Origin: Paracoccaceae bacterium
GTDB lineage: Bacteria > Pseudomonadota > Alphaproteobacteria > Rhodobacterales > Rhodobacteraceae
DNA: 64,000 nucleotides
Assembly (NCBI GenBank): GCA_021647745.1
Contig: JAKIUB010000003.1
Coordinates: forward strand, 1-64,000
Reading direction: 5' to 3'
Shown here in pieces: positions 26,746-35,322 of the stretch (position 1 is its first letter; each line of letters starts with the position of its first letter). The notes under the pieces were generated by a model. The model was not told the DNA's origin. It searched no databases and saw nothing but the letters and a program-made list of their open reading frames with translations. The position numbers and the translations under genes were made by a program.

Positions 26746-26766
26746 AATCCCCCCCCGCTATTTTGC

Positions 26767-27219
26767 TCAAATCGGTAGCGCTGTGGTTTTGAACACCGTG
26801 CGCAGGGCAAAGTTGCTTTGCATCTGGGCCACACCGGGCAGACGTGCCAGATATTGTTTGTGAATGCGGGCAAAATCATCGGTATCCTTGGCCACGACTT
26901 TCAGCAGATAATCCGCCACGCCAGCCATCAGGTGGCACTCCAGCACATCGGGGATCAGCGCGACCTGCCGCTCGAAAGCCTCAAGTATAGCGTCCGCCTG
27001 CCCTTGCAGGGTGATTTCAACAAAAACCGTGGCCCGGCAATCCACCGCGCGGGGATTGAGAAGCGCGACATAGTTTCGGATCACCCCGTCACGCTCCAGC
27101 CGCTGCACTCGACGGTGACAGGCGGAAGGCGAAAGAGCAACATTTGCCGCAAGATCGGCGTTGGACATCCGTCCGTCTTTTTGCAAGGCATCAAGAAGCT
27201 TGATATCCAGCGCATCCAT
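26767..27219 (-). CDS. Lrp/AsnC-family regulator
   Basis: 150 residues from the ATG at 27219, the usual Lrp length. The helix-turn-helix is DLAANVALSPSACHRRVQRLERDG (about 20-43); the C-terminal half is a RAM ligand domain (VFVEITLQGQ, LMAGVADYLLKVVAKD). It is divergent from ald and is therefore probably the local alanine-responsive activator (AldR-like); the ligand is inferred from position. Confidence 0.88.
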   Translation of the reverse strand: MDALDIKLLDALQKDGRMSNADLAANVALSPSACHRRVQRLERDGVIRNYVALLNPRAVDCRATVFVEITLQGQADAILEAFERQVALIPDVLECHLMAGVADYLLKVVAKDTDDFARIHKQYLARLPGVAQMQSNFALRTVFKTTALPI

Positions 27220-27370
27220 TCTCACCACTGCAATAATCTCCCGATATTTGATTGATTTTCCGCAGGATATACTAAAAATAGCCCCCATGACAATGCATAT
27301 TCGCAAAGCAATTCGGAATCGAGAAGATCAAAAAGAGGTAATATTCGATCATGGCCCAAAGGAGATTCTC

Positions 27371-28489
27371 ATGTTGATCGGCTGCCCCAAGGAAATCAAA
27401 AACCAGGAATACCGGATAGGGATAACCCCCGCCGCCGCGCAAGAGGCCGTGCATCATGGCCATAAGATTATCATCGAGAAAAACGGTGGTATAGGCGCGG
27501 GGTTTTCCGATGCGGATTATCTGGCGGCGGGCGCGGCTATTGTCGATACCGCCGAAGAGGTCTTTGCCACGGCGGACATGGTGGTGAAGGTTAAAGAGCC
27601 ACAGGCCGTGGAGCGGGCACAGCTGCGCGAGGGGCAAATTCTGTTTACTTATCTGCATCTTGCCGCCGATCGCGCCCAGACAGATGACCTGTTGAAAAGC
27701 GGCGTGACCGCCATTGCCTACGAAACCGTGACCGACCGCACGGGTGGCCTGCCGCTGCTCGCGCCGATGTCGGAGGTGGCCGGTCGCCTTGCTCCGCAAA
27801 TGGGCGCGTGGACCTTGCAAAAAGCCAATGGCGGGCGCGGGGTGCTGATGGGCGGTGTGCCGGGGGTCGAGCCAGCCAAGGTGGCGGTGATCGGCGGCGG
27901 GGTCGTTGGCACCCATGCCGCACGTATTGCCGCCGGTATGGGCGCCGATGTAACGGTGCTGGATATGTCTTTGCCGCGCATGCGCTATCTGGATGATGTG
28001 TTTAGCCATGTGTTCAACACCCGTTATGCGGCCAAAGGCAATATCGCCGAGCTGGTGGCGGAATCCGATATGGTAATTGGCGCGGTGCTTATTCCCGGCG
28101 CGGCGGCGCCCAAGCTGGTGAGCCGCGAGATGCTCGCCACCATGCGGCCCGGTGCCGCGCTGGTGGATGTGGCGATTGACCAAGGGGGCTGTTTTGAAAC
28201 CTCCCGCGCGACCACCCATGATGATCCGGTCTTTGAGGTAGATGGTATCATGCACTATTGCGTTGCCAATATGCCGGGTGCCGTGGCCCGCACCGCAACC
28301 TTGGCTCTGGGCAATGCCACCATGCCCTTTATGCTCGCACTGGCCGACAAGGGCTGGAAGAAAGCCTGCGCGGAGGACGAGCATCTGCTGCGCGGGCTTA
28401 ACACCCATATGGGCCGGCTGACCTATGCGGCTGTGGGCGTAGCATTAGGGATGGATGTGATTTCGCCACAACAGGCGCTTGCTACATAA
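27371..28489 (+). CDS. ald: Alanine dehydrogenase
   Basis: 372 residues from the ATG at 27371 with AAAGGAG 7 bases upstream. It interconverts L-alanine with pyruvate and ammonia using NAD. MLIGCPKEIKNQEYRIG opens the protein; the catalytic Lys and His lie in VVKVKEPQ and FTYLHLA; the NAD loop is VAVIGGGVVGTHAA near 170. A strong terminator follows. The 151-base gap to the divergent Lrp gene holds short ATATTCG repeats at 27297 and 27341 that might be regulator sites. Confidence 0.95.
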   Translation: MLIGCPKEIKNQEYRIGITPAAAQEAVHHGHKIIIEKNGGIGAGFSDADYLAAGAAIVDTAEEVFATADMVVKVKEPQAVERAQLREGQILFTYLHLAADRAQTDDLLKSGVTAIAYETVTDRTGGLPLLAPMSEVAGRLAPQMGAWTLQKANGGRGVLMGGVPGVEPAKVAVIGGGVVGTHAARIAAGMGADVTVLDMSLPRMRYLDDVFSHVFNTRYAAKGNIAELVAESDMVIGAVLIPGAAAPKLVSREMLATMRPGAALVDVAIDQGGCFETSRATTHDDPVFEVDGIMHYCVANMPGAVARTATLALGNATMPFMLALADKGWKKACAEDEHLLRGLNTHMGRLTYAAVGVALGMDVISPQQALAT

Positions 28490-28538
28490 ATTTTAGCAAT
28501 GCCTTGCGCCATAAATGGCTGTCAGGGTAAAAAATGCA

Positions 28539-28570
28539 AAAGGCCACCGGAGTTTCCTCCGGTGGCCTTT
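28539..28570. terminator. Bidirectional intrinsic terminator
   Basis: A perfect 14-bp stem (28539-28552 with 28557-28570) and a TTTC loop. The right arm ends in TTT, and on the other strand T-rich sequence follows, so it can serve both ald and the convergent beta-barrel gene. Confidence 0.85.
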
Positions 28571-28587
28571 ATTGCCAAGTATCAATG

Positions 28588-28621
28588 CCCGGCTTTGTTT
28601 TTGGCCCGGCTTTGTTTTTGG
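28588..28621. repeat. 17-bp exact tandem duplication
   Basis: CCCGGCTTTGTTTTTGG occurs twice in a row (28588-28604 and 28605-28621), just outside the stop codon of the beta-barrel gene. Probably replication slippage. Confidence 0.9.
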
Positions 28622-28626
28622 TTCGT

Positions 28627-29280
28627 CTAGAACTTCATCCCGACGCGAAGGTTGACTGTCCGGGAAGCTGCAACAACAGAATCACCGGCAGCATCGGTGC
28701 CAACCAATCCACGGCTCATCAGTTCAGCACCGACGAATATTCTTTCAGTGACAAGGAAGTCCAGACCTAGGCCCAGGTTTACGCCCCTCATATCTATTGA
28801 CTCGGGGACTGGGGTTGTCGCTTCAAGCTTGGACCAGGAATAACCGAGAGCAGCATATGGCAGCGCGCGGCCAACTGCGAAACCAAGGCGTAGCTTCGCA
28901 TCACCCAGGTTTTTCAGGGTGGTGCTACCAGCTTGATCCAAAATGTTGAAGTTGTCATAAGTGCCAAAAGCATAGGCTAGCTCGCCACCAACAACAAAAC
29001 GTCCCCATTGTTTATTATAACCGGCAAAACCACCATAGAAGGGGTCAAGACCAAAGCCATCCTCAATAAGGGAGCCTGTGCCTTGTTCCATTCCCAATAC
29101 ACCACCACCGTAGGCGAGTTGGGCACCGGCATAAAAGCCGGACCAATCAGTAGCAGCAGCCGTAACAGCCGGCGGTGCAACAATAGAAGGTGCGGGCACG
29201 ACAACCGGAGTAACGGTACCCGCAACAGCAACCGAAGCGGCACCAAGCAGGATTGACGTGGAAAGTAGAATATTTTTCAT
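28627..29280 (-). CDS. Outer-membrane beta-barrel protein (OMP_b-brl type)
   Basis: 217 residues. A signal peptide (LLSTSILLGAASVAVAG) and a Pro/Val-rich linker (about 22-42) precede WSGFYAGAQLAYGGG and alternating amphipathic strands, ending in the terminal aromatic GMKF expected by the BAM machinery. It resembles eight-stranded opacity/OmpA-like porin-family proteins. Coding GC is slightly lower than that of its neighbours. Confidence 0.85.
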   Translation of the reverse strand: MKNILLSTSILLGAASVAVAGTVTPVVVPAPSIVAPPAVTAAATDWSGFYAGAQLAYGGGVLGMEQGTGSLIEDGFGLDPFYGGFAGYNKQWGRFVVGGELAYAFGTYDNFNILDQAGSTTLKNLGDAKLRLGFAVGRALPYAALGYSWSKLEATTPVPESIDMRGVNLGLGLDFLVTERIFVGAELMSRGLVGTDAAGDSVVAASRTVNLRVGMKF

Positions 29281-29554
29281 TGTATGTCTCCTTAGGGTAG
29301 ATGGGTGATCTGAAATATTAATTTTTTACTAAACAACCAAATTAAGCGGGACAAGCCTTATCGGAGATAGCATAGGCTATACGAGGTTTTCCGCTCAAAA
29401 TGTGGCAGAAATGCAACTAATACGCCTATTCATATCGTCTTTACTCCGCTTCTTGCTCTGCGGTCAGATATATATTTACATATACATACAGGGTCTGGGC
29501 CCGCTGCTGCCTTTTTGTTTCGGCACAGCTTTTGCCAATATAGACACCACAGCT
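29281..29554. other. AT-rich intergenic stretch with no recognised gene
   Basis: This stretch holds the promoter side of the beta-barrel gene and an AT-rich block with short TATA-type repeats near 29468-29488. No ORF with a ribosome site, no tRNA and no known riboswitch pattern was seen. The gap to the next gene ends in the mscL terminator. Confidence 0.6.
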
Positions 29555-29588
29555 AAAAAGCAGCGCAGGCTTGAAAGCCCTGCGCTGC
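29555..29588 (-). terminator. Intrinsic terminator of mscL
   Basis: On the minus strand GCAGCGCAGG pairs with CCTGCGCTGC (29579-29588 with 29560-29569), followed by a TTTTT run (29555-29559). It lies 12 bases after the mscL stop. Confidence 0.85.
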
Positions 29589-29600
29589 GCCAATTACCGA

Positions 29601-29999
29601 TCAGGTTTTTTTCAGCAAATCCCTGATTTCGGCCAACAGCTCTTCTTGTGTTGGCCCTTTGGGTTCTTCGGGTGCTGCCTCTTCTTCAGGCTCTTCCGCC
29701 GTCGCTTTCGCCTTGTTCACGGCCTTAACCAGCATGAACACCACAAAAGCCACGATCACAAAATTGATGATCGCCATGATGAACGAGCCATATTTGAACG
29801 CCCCCGCTTCCGGGTCATCACTAAGCATAAACATCATGCTGGCAAAATCGATACCCCCCATAAACAGGCTAATGATCGGGTTAATCAGATCTGCCACCAA
29901 TGAGGACACGATCGCGGTAAAAGCCGCGCCGATGATGATCCCCACCGCCATATCCATCACATTACCCTTGGCAATGAATTCCTTGAATTCTTTAAGCAT
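29601..29999 (-). CDS. mscL: Large-conductance mechanosensitive channel MscL
   Basis: 132 residues from the ATG at 29999, preceded by GGGAG. MLKEFKEFIAKGNVMDMAVGI (amphipathic N-helix into TM1), a periplasmic loop, TM2 (IMAIINFVIVAFVVFMLVK) and a cytoplasmic bundle rich in Glu (about 95-118). It releases solutes on hypo-osmotic shock. Confidence 0.96.
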   Translation of the reverse strand: MLKEFKEFIAKGNVMDMAVGIIIGAAFTAIVSSLVADLINPIISLFMGGIDFASMMFMLSDDPEAGAFKYGSFIMAIINFVIVAFVVFMLVKAVNKAKATAEEPEEEAAPEEPKGPTQEELLAEIRDLLKKT

Positions 30000-30070
30000 A
30001 ATATCTCCCTTGTGATTGCTTGGGTTAAGCATACCACATCTGGGAGGAATATCAACACCAAGGGTTGAGC

Positions 30071-30511
30071 TTACGGGGCTTCGCCGGTCAGGGTGTAGCG
30101 CAAAATATCCACCACCTGCTGCGGCGTTTCCACCACGGCCAATGCGGCAGCATCCACCTCTTTGAGCGCGTGCTGGTGGTCGCCCCCGTGCATCACGATC
30201 AGCGCCTTGCCCTTGGCAGCAGCAAACCCCGCATCAAACGCGGCGTTCCACTGCTTGTATTTTTCGCCAAAGCGCACCACCACGATATCGGCGGCCTCGA
30301 TGGCGTTGCGGGTGCGGATGGCATTGAGCTTGGCACCTTTATGGTCGTGCCAAAACTTGTTTTCTTCCGCTCCCATGATGATCACCCCCGCATCGTCGGA
30401 CGTGGCATGATCCGTCACCGGCGCGCTGAATTCCACATCCAGCTCCGCTGCGGCGGTCTCGATTTCAGTGCGCCAGTTGCTATGGATTTCACCGCTTAAA
30501 TATACCTTCAT
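30071..30511 (-). CDS. ytoQ: YtoQ family protein
   Basis: 146 residues, MKVYLSGEIHSNWR at the start, with VTDHATSDDAG and DIVVVRFGEKYKQWNAAFDAG, the patterns of the YtoQ group related to nucleoside deoxyribosyltransferases. Activity unknown. Its start overlaps the pheT stop by 4 bases, so it is co-translated with pheT. Confidence 0.82.
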   Translation of the reverse strand: MKVYLSGEIHSNWRTEIETAAAELDVEFSAPVTDHATSDDAGVIIMGAEENKFWHDHKGAKLNAIRTRNAIEAADIVVVRFGEKYKQWNAAFDAGFAAAKGKALIVMHGGDHQHALKEVDAAALAVVETPQQVVDILRYTLTGEAP

Positions 30512-32925
30512 GATCTTAGCTCCCCGCCGGTTTGCTTGGCCACAGAGGCCACGATTTTGGCCGAAATGGCCTCGATTTCCTTATCGGTCAGCGTGGCTGC
30601 CTTGGGCTGGATCCGCACCGTAATCGCCACCGACTTCTTGCCCGCACCCATTTGCGCCTCGGCCTTCGCCCCGCTAAATATATCAAATACATTCACCGCC
30701 TCGATCAGCTTTTTATCGCCACCCTTGGCTGCCTTGACCAGCTTTTCAACCTCAAGCGTAGCATCAACCACAAAGGCAAAATCACGTTCGACGGCCTGCA
30801 AATCAGAGCCACCCAGCGCGGGGCGGGTTTTGGATTTCGCCTTTTTCAGCGGCACGTTTTCGGGGAAGATGGTAAAGCCGACAACCGCGCCCTTCACCCC
30901 CATTTGCTTCAGCACCTTGGGGTGCAGCTCACCAAAAATCGCCAGCGGATTTTTCGGCCCCAGCGACAAAACCGCCGAGCGCCCGGGGTGGAACCATTCC
31001 GGCGCATTTCGCAGCACCATCAAATTGCCCACCGGCGCACCAATCGCGGCCAGTGCCGCCTCGGCATCGCCCTTGGCATCATAAATATCCACGTTGCGCC
31101 GCGTGCCAAAGGCGTTGCGCGGCGCGGTGCTGCCCACGCGGATGCCGCAAGCGATGGTGCGCTGGTCCTCCGGCTCTGGCCCATTAAAACCCTGCCCTAT
31201 TTCAAACAGCGCCATATCCGCCTCGCCCCGTGCCTGATTGCGCGCTGCCGCCTGCAACAGGCTGGGCAAAATATCGGGCCGCATATGGCTCATCTCGGAA
31301 GATATCGGGTTGGACAGCCTCACCGCATCCGAGCCACCACCAAACAGCGCCGCCGATTTCTGGTCAATAAAGCTATAGGTCACACATTCATTCAGCCCCA
31401 GCGCCAAAGCGCGGCGCAGAGTCATCAGCCGTTTTTGTGAAGGGGTCAGCACGGGTTTCATCACGCCAACACCCGGGCGCGAAAGCGGCTTGCCCACCAG
31501 CTTGGTCAGGCTGGCCACACGGGCGATTTCCTCCACCAGATCCGCCTCGCCATGCACATCGGGCCGCCAGCTAGGCACATGGACCATCAGGTCTTTCACC
31601 TCAAAGCCAAGATCCGTCAGGATGCGAATTTGCTCGCTCTCGGAAATTTCCATGCCCACCAGAGATACCACGCGGGAAGGGTTGAGCTTATAGGCGCGCG
31701 AGGTGTCCGGCACTTCGCCGGCCATCACCATTTCGGAAGGCTCGCCGCCGCAAAGTTCAAGGATCATCGCGGTGGCAAGGTCCAGCCCCTCGGGCGTAAA
31801 AGCCGGATCAATGCCGCGCTCAAAACGGTAGCGGGCGTCGGAGTTTATCTTCAGCTTGCGCCCCGTCATGGCAATGGCAATCGGGTCCCAGTAAGCGCTC
31901 TCGACAAACACATTTACCGTGTCTGAAGAGCAGCCGCTGGCCGCACCCCCCATGATACCGGCAATGCTTTGCGGCCCGTTATCATCGGAGATCACCATCA
32001 TGCCGGCGTTGAGCGTATATTCATTATCATCCAGCGCCATCATGGCCTCGCCACCCGCCGCATATTGCACCCGCAGACCACCCGAAACCTTATCCGCATC
32101 AAATACATGCAGCGGGCGGTTCAGGTCATAGGTGAAAAAGTTGGTAATATCGACCAGCGTCGAAATCGGCCGCAGCCCGATGGCGCGCAGGCGGTCTTGC
32201 AACCATTGCGGCGAAGGGGTGTTTTTCACGCCCTTAATCAACCTTCCGGTGAATACCGGCGCGTCTTTCAGCGCATCTTGGTCGATGCTCACGGCAATGG
32301 GACAAGGAAAGTTACCTTCGATTTTGGCCACAGGCGCAGGCTTGAGCTTGCCCAGCCCCCGCGCTGCCAGATCACGGGCGATGCCGCGCACGCCCAGCGC
32401 ATCGGGGCGGTTTGGCGTGATGGCGATATCAATCACCGGATCGTTGCGATCAAGATAATCAATAAAGCGCGCGCCCAGCGGGGCATCGGCGGGCAGATCA
32501 ATAATACCGTCATGCTCGTCCGAGATCATCAACTCGCGCTCGGAACACAGCATACCGAGGCTCTCGACATCGCGAATTTTGCCGGCTTTCAACGTCAGAT
32601 CAATGCCGGGCACATAGGCGCCAACCGGGGCAAATACGCCCACCAGCCCCGTGCGCGCATTGGGGGCACCACACACCACCTGCACCTCCTCGGTGCGGCC
32701 ATCAGGGCCGTTGGGGTAGGTCTCGACGCGGCACAGTTGCAGCCTGTCGGCGTTGGGGTGCTGCACGGCCTCGATCACACGGCAAAGGCGGAAAGCACCA
32801 AGGGTATCGGCAGGATTTTCGACCCCCTCGACCTCAAGGCCGAGATCGGTGAGGGCATAGGTGATCTCGTCAAGGGTGGCCTCGGTATCGAGATGGGTTT
32901 TGAGCCAGCTTAGTGTGAATTTCAT
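30508..32925 (-). CDS. pheT: Phenylalanyl-tRNA synthetase beta subunit
   Basis: 805 residues from the ATG at 32925 (MKFTLSWLKTHLD). Domains in order: an EMAP-II-like tRNA-binding OB-fold (about 39-150), B3/B4 editing domain, B5, catalytic-like core and the C-terminal FDX-ACB domain (DFAFVVDATLEV onward). It pairs with PheS to charge tRNA-Phe and edits Tyr. Unusually for proteobacteria, pheS is not adjacent: about 1.2 kb with a toxin-antitoxin pair and an orphan gene separates them. Confidence 0.95.
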   Translation of the reverse strand: MKFTLSWLKTHLDTEATLDEITYALTDLGLEVEGVENPADTLGAFRLCRVIEAVQHPNADRLQLCRVETYPNGPDGRTEEVQVVCGAPNARTGLVGVFAPVGAYVPGIDLTLKAGKIRDVESLGMLCSERELMISDEHDGIIDLPADAPLGARFIDYLDRNDPVIDIAITPNRPDALGVRGIARDLAARGLGKLKPAPVAKIEGNFPCPIAVSIDQDALKDAPVFTGRLIKGVKNTPSPQWLQDRLRAIGLRPISTLVDITNFFTYDLNRPLHVFDADKVSGGLRVQYAAGGEAMMALDDNEYTLNAGMMVISDDNGPQSIAGIMGGAASGCSSDTVNVFVESAYWDPIAIAMTGRKLKINSDARYRFERGIDPAFTPEGLDLATAMILELCGGEPSEMVMAGEVPDTSRAYKLNPSRVVSLVGMEISESEQIRILTDLGFEVKDLMVHVPSWRPDVHGEADLVEEIARVASLTKLVGKPLSRPGVGVMKPVLTPSQKRLMTLRRALALGLNECVTYSFIDQKSAALFGGGSDAVRLSNPISSEMSHMRPDILPSLLQAAARNQARGEADMALFEIGQGFNGPEPEDQRTIACGIRVGSTAPRNAFGTRRNVDIYDAKGDAEAALAAIGAPVGNLMVLRNAPEWFHPGRSAVLSLGPKNPLAIFGELHPKVLKQMGVKGAVVGFTIFPENVPLKKAKSKTRPALGGSDLQAVERDFAFVVDATLEVEKLVKAAKGGDKKLIEAVNVFDIFSGAKAEAQMGAGKKSVAITVRIQPKAATLTDKEIEAISAKIVASVAKQTGGELRS

Positions 32926-33015
32926 GGGTCTCGCGCCTAAAAATTGCTTTGCCCGCAAACTATGGGAAACCCGCGCAAATGAAAAGGGGGGGATTTGCGC
33001 AGCACGCCCTTGAAA

Positions 33016-33059
33016 AGCACTCTTGATCGTGCCATATAAACACCCTAAGGAGCACTCTT
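33016..33059 (+). promoter_or_regulatory. Direct repeats before the toxin-antitoxin genes
   Basis: AGCACTCTT occurs at 33016-33024 and 33051-33059; the second copy lies between the AAGGAG site and the antitoxin ATG. A TATAAA-like -10 lies between them. The repeats could be autoregulation sites for the antitoxin; inferred. Confidence 0.4.
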
Positions 33060-33060
33060 A

Positions 33061-33306
33061 ATGATACACACAATATTTAGCGACAAAGCCGCCAGCATCA
33101 CCGACCTGAAGAAAAACCCGATGGGCACGGTGAAAGCCGCCGGTGGCCCTGTCGCCATTCTCAACCGCAACCAGCCGGTATTTTACTGTGTGCCTGCGGC
33201 GGAATACGAGGCGATGATGGAACTGCTTGAGGATATGAAGCTGAACGAGATCGCGGATGCGCGGGCGGGCGAGGTCGGCATTCCGGTTTCGATAGATGAG
33301 CTATAA
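33061..33306 (+). CDS. Type II antitoxin, Phd/YefM-StbD family
   Basis: 81 residues with AAGGAG upstream. SITDLKKNPMGTVKAAGG then VAILNRNQPVFYCVPAAEYEAMM is the DNA-binding fold of StbD/YefM antitoxins; the tail about 55-81 should wrap the toxin. It represses its own promoter and neutralises the toxin in the known family. It overlaps the toxin start by 11 bases. Confidence 0.88.
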   Translation: MIHTIFSDKAASITDLKKNPMGTVKAAGGPVAILNRNQPVFYCVPAAEYEAMMELLEDMKLNEIADARAGEVGIPVSIDEL

Positions 33307-33577
33307 TCTCGAATTTTTGCCGAGCGCGCAGAAGGAATGGCGCAAAATAGGGGCCACGGTGCGGGAGCAGCTCAAGAAAAAGCTGAAAGCGCGGCTAGAT
33401 GCGCCCCGAGTGAAGGCCTCTAGGCTTTCAGGCCATACGGACCGCTACAAGATCAAGCTCCGTAAATCCGGCTATCGGCTGGTTTACGAGGTCGTCGATG
33501 ACCGCCTCGTGATTTTGGTGATCGCGATTGGCAAGCGCAACCGTGAAGCTGTGTATGGACGGGCTTTGAGGCGGTAG
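33296..33577 (+). CDS. RelE/StbE-type toxin
   Basis: 93 residues. YNLEFLPSAQKEWRKIG starts the RelE/ParE fold; LSGHTDRYKIKLRKSGYRLVYEV and GKRNREAVY are the strand and C-terminal helix typical of RelE mRNA interferases. Full length with no frame break, so probably active. The pair sits on the plus strand between pheS and pheT, against their direction. Confidence 0.88.
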   Translation: MSYNLEFLPSAQKEWRKIGATVREQLKKKLKARLDAPRVKASRLSGHTDRYKIKLRKSGYRLVYEVVDDRLVILVIAIGKRNREAVYGRALRR

Positions 33578-33718
33578 GAGGATAAATCCCGCCCTATGAT
33601 TTTGGCAACGCGCTAGCCCCGATCCCTGTTCGGCCCTAGGGCTGGACTGCGCACGACCCTCCCACGGGAGGAAGCTCCACGCCCACCCAAGGTCAGATGC
33701 TGTTTTGTCGCAGCTACA
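33578..33718. other. GC-rich intergenic block with short hairpins
   Basis: Holds the palindrome GCCCTAGGGC and a small hairpin CCTCCCACGGGAGG. No gene or known RNA family could be assigned. It separates the toxin gene from the AT-rich orphan, which is convergent with it. Confidence 0.5.
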
Positions 33719-34114
33719 TTACGGCGTTAAGGAATCAACTTTCTCAATACTTAAAAACACTTGGCCGCCCCGAATTTCAACAGTGCCACTCGCCGATATT
33801 TGGCAAAGCTCAGTGCGCGAAATCAAAAAACCACTTTCCGCACAATTTTGCTCAATTTGTTCACGGGCAGTGCGGCCAGCATCCATTGACACCCCGAAAT
33901 AGTCCCAGTTTTCATTATAAAAAACAAACCTATCTTCACTTGGATCAAATTTAATAAATCCTTTGAAGGAAACAGGCGTACGGTCAACCGACTCTATGAA
34001 TTCACCAAGCGTCGCAATTTCGACTTCCTGTGAATTTGCAAAAGAAGTAAATGACATGACGGAAACCGCGAGAATATTTGGCCAAATTAAAATTTTTCTA
34101 AACAATATTTTCAC
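33719..34114 (-). CDS. AT-rich hypothetical secreted protein
   Basis: 131 residues with a likely signal peptide (hydrophobic 10-27, cleavage near FANSQ). The mature part has FKGFIKFDPSEDRFVFYN, two cysteines (NCAES, LCQIS) and ASGTVEIRGG, a layout suggestive of a small OB-fold. No family recognised. GC content is well below the neighbours (one line is near 30 percent), so it was probably acquired. It lies 2 bases after pheS on the same strand. Confidence 0.6.
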   Translation of the reverse strand: MKILFRKILIWPNILAVSVMSFTSFANSQEVEIATLGEFIESVDRTPVSFKGFIKFDPSEDRFVFYNENWDYFGVSMDAGRTAREQIEQNCAESGFLISRTELCQISASGTVEIRGGQVFLSIEKVDSLTP

Positions 34115-34116
34115 CC

Positions 34117-35193
34117 CTAAATCCCCCCGCGCATATTCGGCATATCCAAGCTCGAAAACCCGTAATGCCGTAGCCAGCGCAAATCACTATCAAAAAATGC
34201 CCGCAAATCCGGAATCCCGTATTTCAGCATCGCCAGCCGGTCAATCCCCATACCAAAGGCGAAGCCCTGATATTTGCTGGCATCCACCCCCGCCGCCTCA
34301 AGCACTTTGGGATGCACCATACCGGAACCCAAAATCTCCATCCAGTCATCGCCCTCGCCGATTTTCAGCTGCCCATCTTTCCATGAGCATCGAATATCCA
34401 CCTCCGCACTCGGCTCGGTAAACGGAAAGTGGCTGGCGCGGAATTTCAGCTCTACGTTATCGACCTCGAAAAACGCGCGGCAAAATTCCTCCAGCGTCCA
34501 TTTCAGGTTGGCCATGGAAATGTCTTTATCAATCGCCAGCCCCTCGACCTGATGGAACATCGGGGTGTGGGTGTTGTCATAATCCGAGCGATAAACCCTG
34601 CCCGGCGCGATGATCCGGCACGGAACGCCGTGCTTTTCCATATGGCGGATCTGCACGGGGCTGGTGTGGGTGCGAAGCACATGCGGCGGGCGGTTGTCGC
34701 CCTCATCGCGGTGCATGTAAAACGTATCGAATTCTTGGCGCGCGGGGTGCTCGGGAGGGATATTCAGCGCATCGAAATTATAGTAATCATTTTCGATCTG
34801 CGGCCCTTCGGCAACGCCATACCCAAGGTCGGCAAAGATCGCGATGATCTCCTCTGTTACCTGCGAAACAGGATGAACGCTGCCCTGCCCCGCGGGTCGT
34901 GCGGGTGCGGTTACGTCCAGCCATTCGGTGCGCAGACGCTGGTTCAGCGCATCATCTTCCAGCCCTGCCTTGCGCGCCGCCAGTGCCGAATTAATCTCGT
35001 TTTTCAGCGCATTCAGTGCCGGCCCCGCCACCTTTTTCTCCTCGGGAGACATCTTTCCAAGCCCGCGCATCATCAGGCTAACCTCGCCCTTTTTACCCAC
35101 CGCCGCCACGCGGGTGGCTTCCAGCGCATCCAGATCAGCCGCATCGGCTACCTGCGACAGGATTTTGGTTTTAAGCTCAGTGATATTGTCCAT
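34117..35193 (-). CDS. pheS: Phenylalanyl-tRNA synthetase alpha subunit
   Basis: 358 residues from the ATG at 35193, a usual PheS length. An N-terminal coiled coil (about 1-90), then class II motifs: GYGVAEGPQIENDYYNFDALN (motif 1 region), TSPVQIRHMEKHG and VYRSDYDNTHTPMFHQVEG (motif 2), FAFGMGIDRLAMLKYGIPD (motif 3). Catalytic subunit of the PheST enzyme. Confidence 0.96.
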   Translation of the reverse strand: MDNITELKTKILSQVADAADLDALEATRVAAVGKKGEVSLMMRGLGKMSPEEKKVAGPALNALKNEINSALAARKAGLEDDALNQRLRTEWLDVTAPARPAGQGSVHPVSQVTEEIIAIFADLGYGVAEGPQIENDYYNFDALNIPPEHPARQEFDTFYMHRDEGDNRPPHVLRTHTSPVQIRHMEKHGVPCRIIAPGRVYRSDYDNTHTPMFHQVEGLAIDKDISMANLKWTLEEFCRAFFEVDNVELKFRASHFPFTEPSAEVDIRCSWKDGQLKIGEGDDWMEILGSGMVHPKVLEAAGVDASKYQGFAFGMGIDRLAMLKYGIPDLRAFFDSDLRWLRHYGFSSLDMPNMRGGI

Positions 35194-35261
35194 GATCGGC
35201 CCCGTAATGCGTTTTGCTTGGCCTATCACAAGGCGCATAAATTGCAAGCCTCGGGCCAATA

Positions 35262-35302
35262 TTAACCAGCGGTTAACCCTTGCGCGTTAACGATTATTTT
35301 AA
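35262..35302 (+). promoter_or_regulatory. CtrA-type boxes before the RTX-like gene
   Basis: TTAACCAGCGGTTAAC (35262-35277) is an exact TTAA-N7-TTAA site, the CtrA consensus, and is also a palindrome. A second TTAA-N8-TTAA (35287-35302) lies 21 bases before the ATG. CtrA control is inferred. Confidence 0.6.
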
Positions 35303-35322
35303 GTAAATTCGAAGGGTATTTG

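Noticed and set aside
33600..33700. Partial resemblance to SRP RNA or RNase P RNA (GGGAGGAAGCTCC, CCAAGGTCAG)
   Set aside because: The matches are short and the rest of either RNA is missing.
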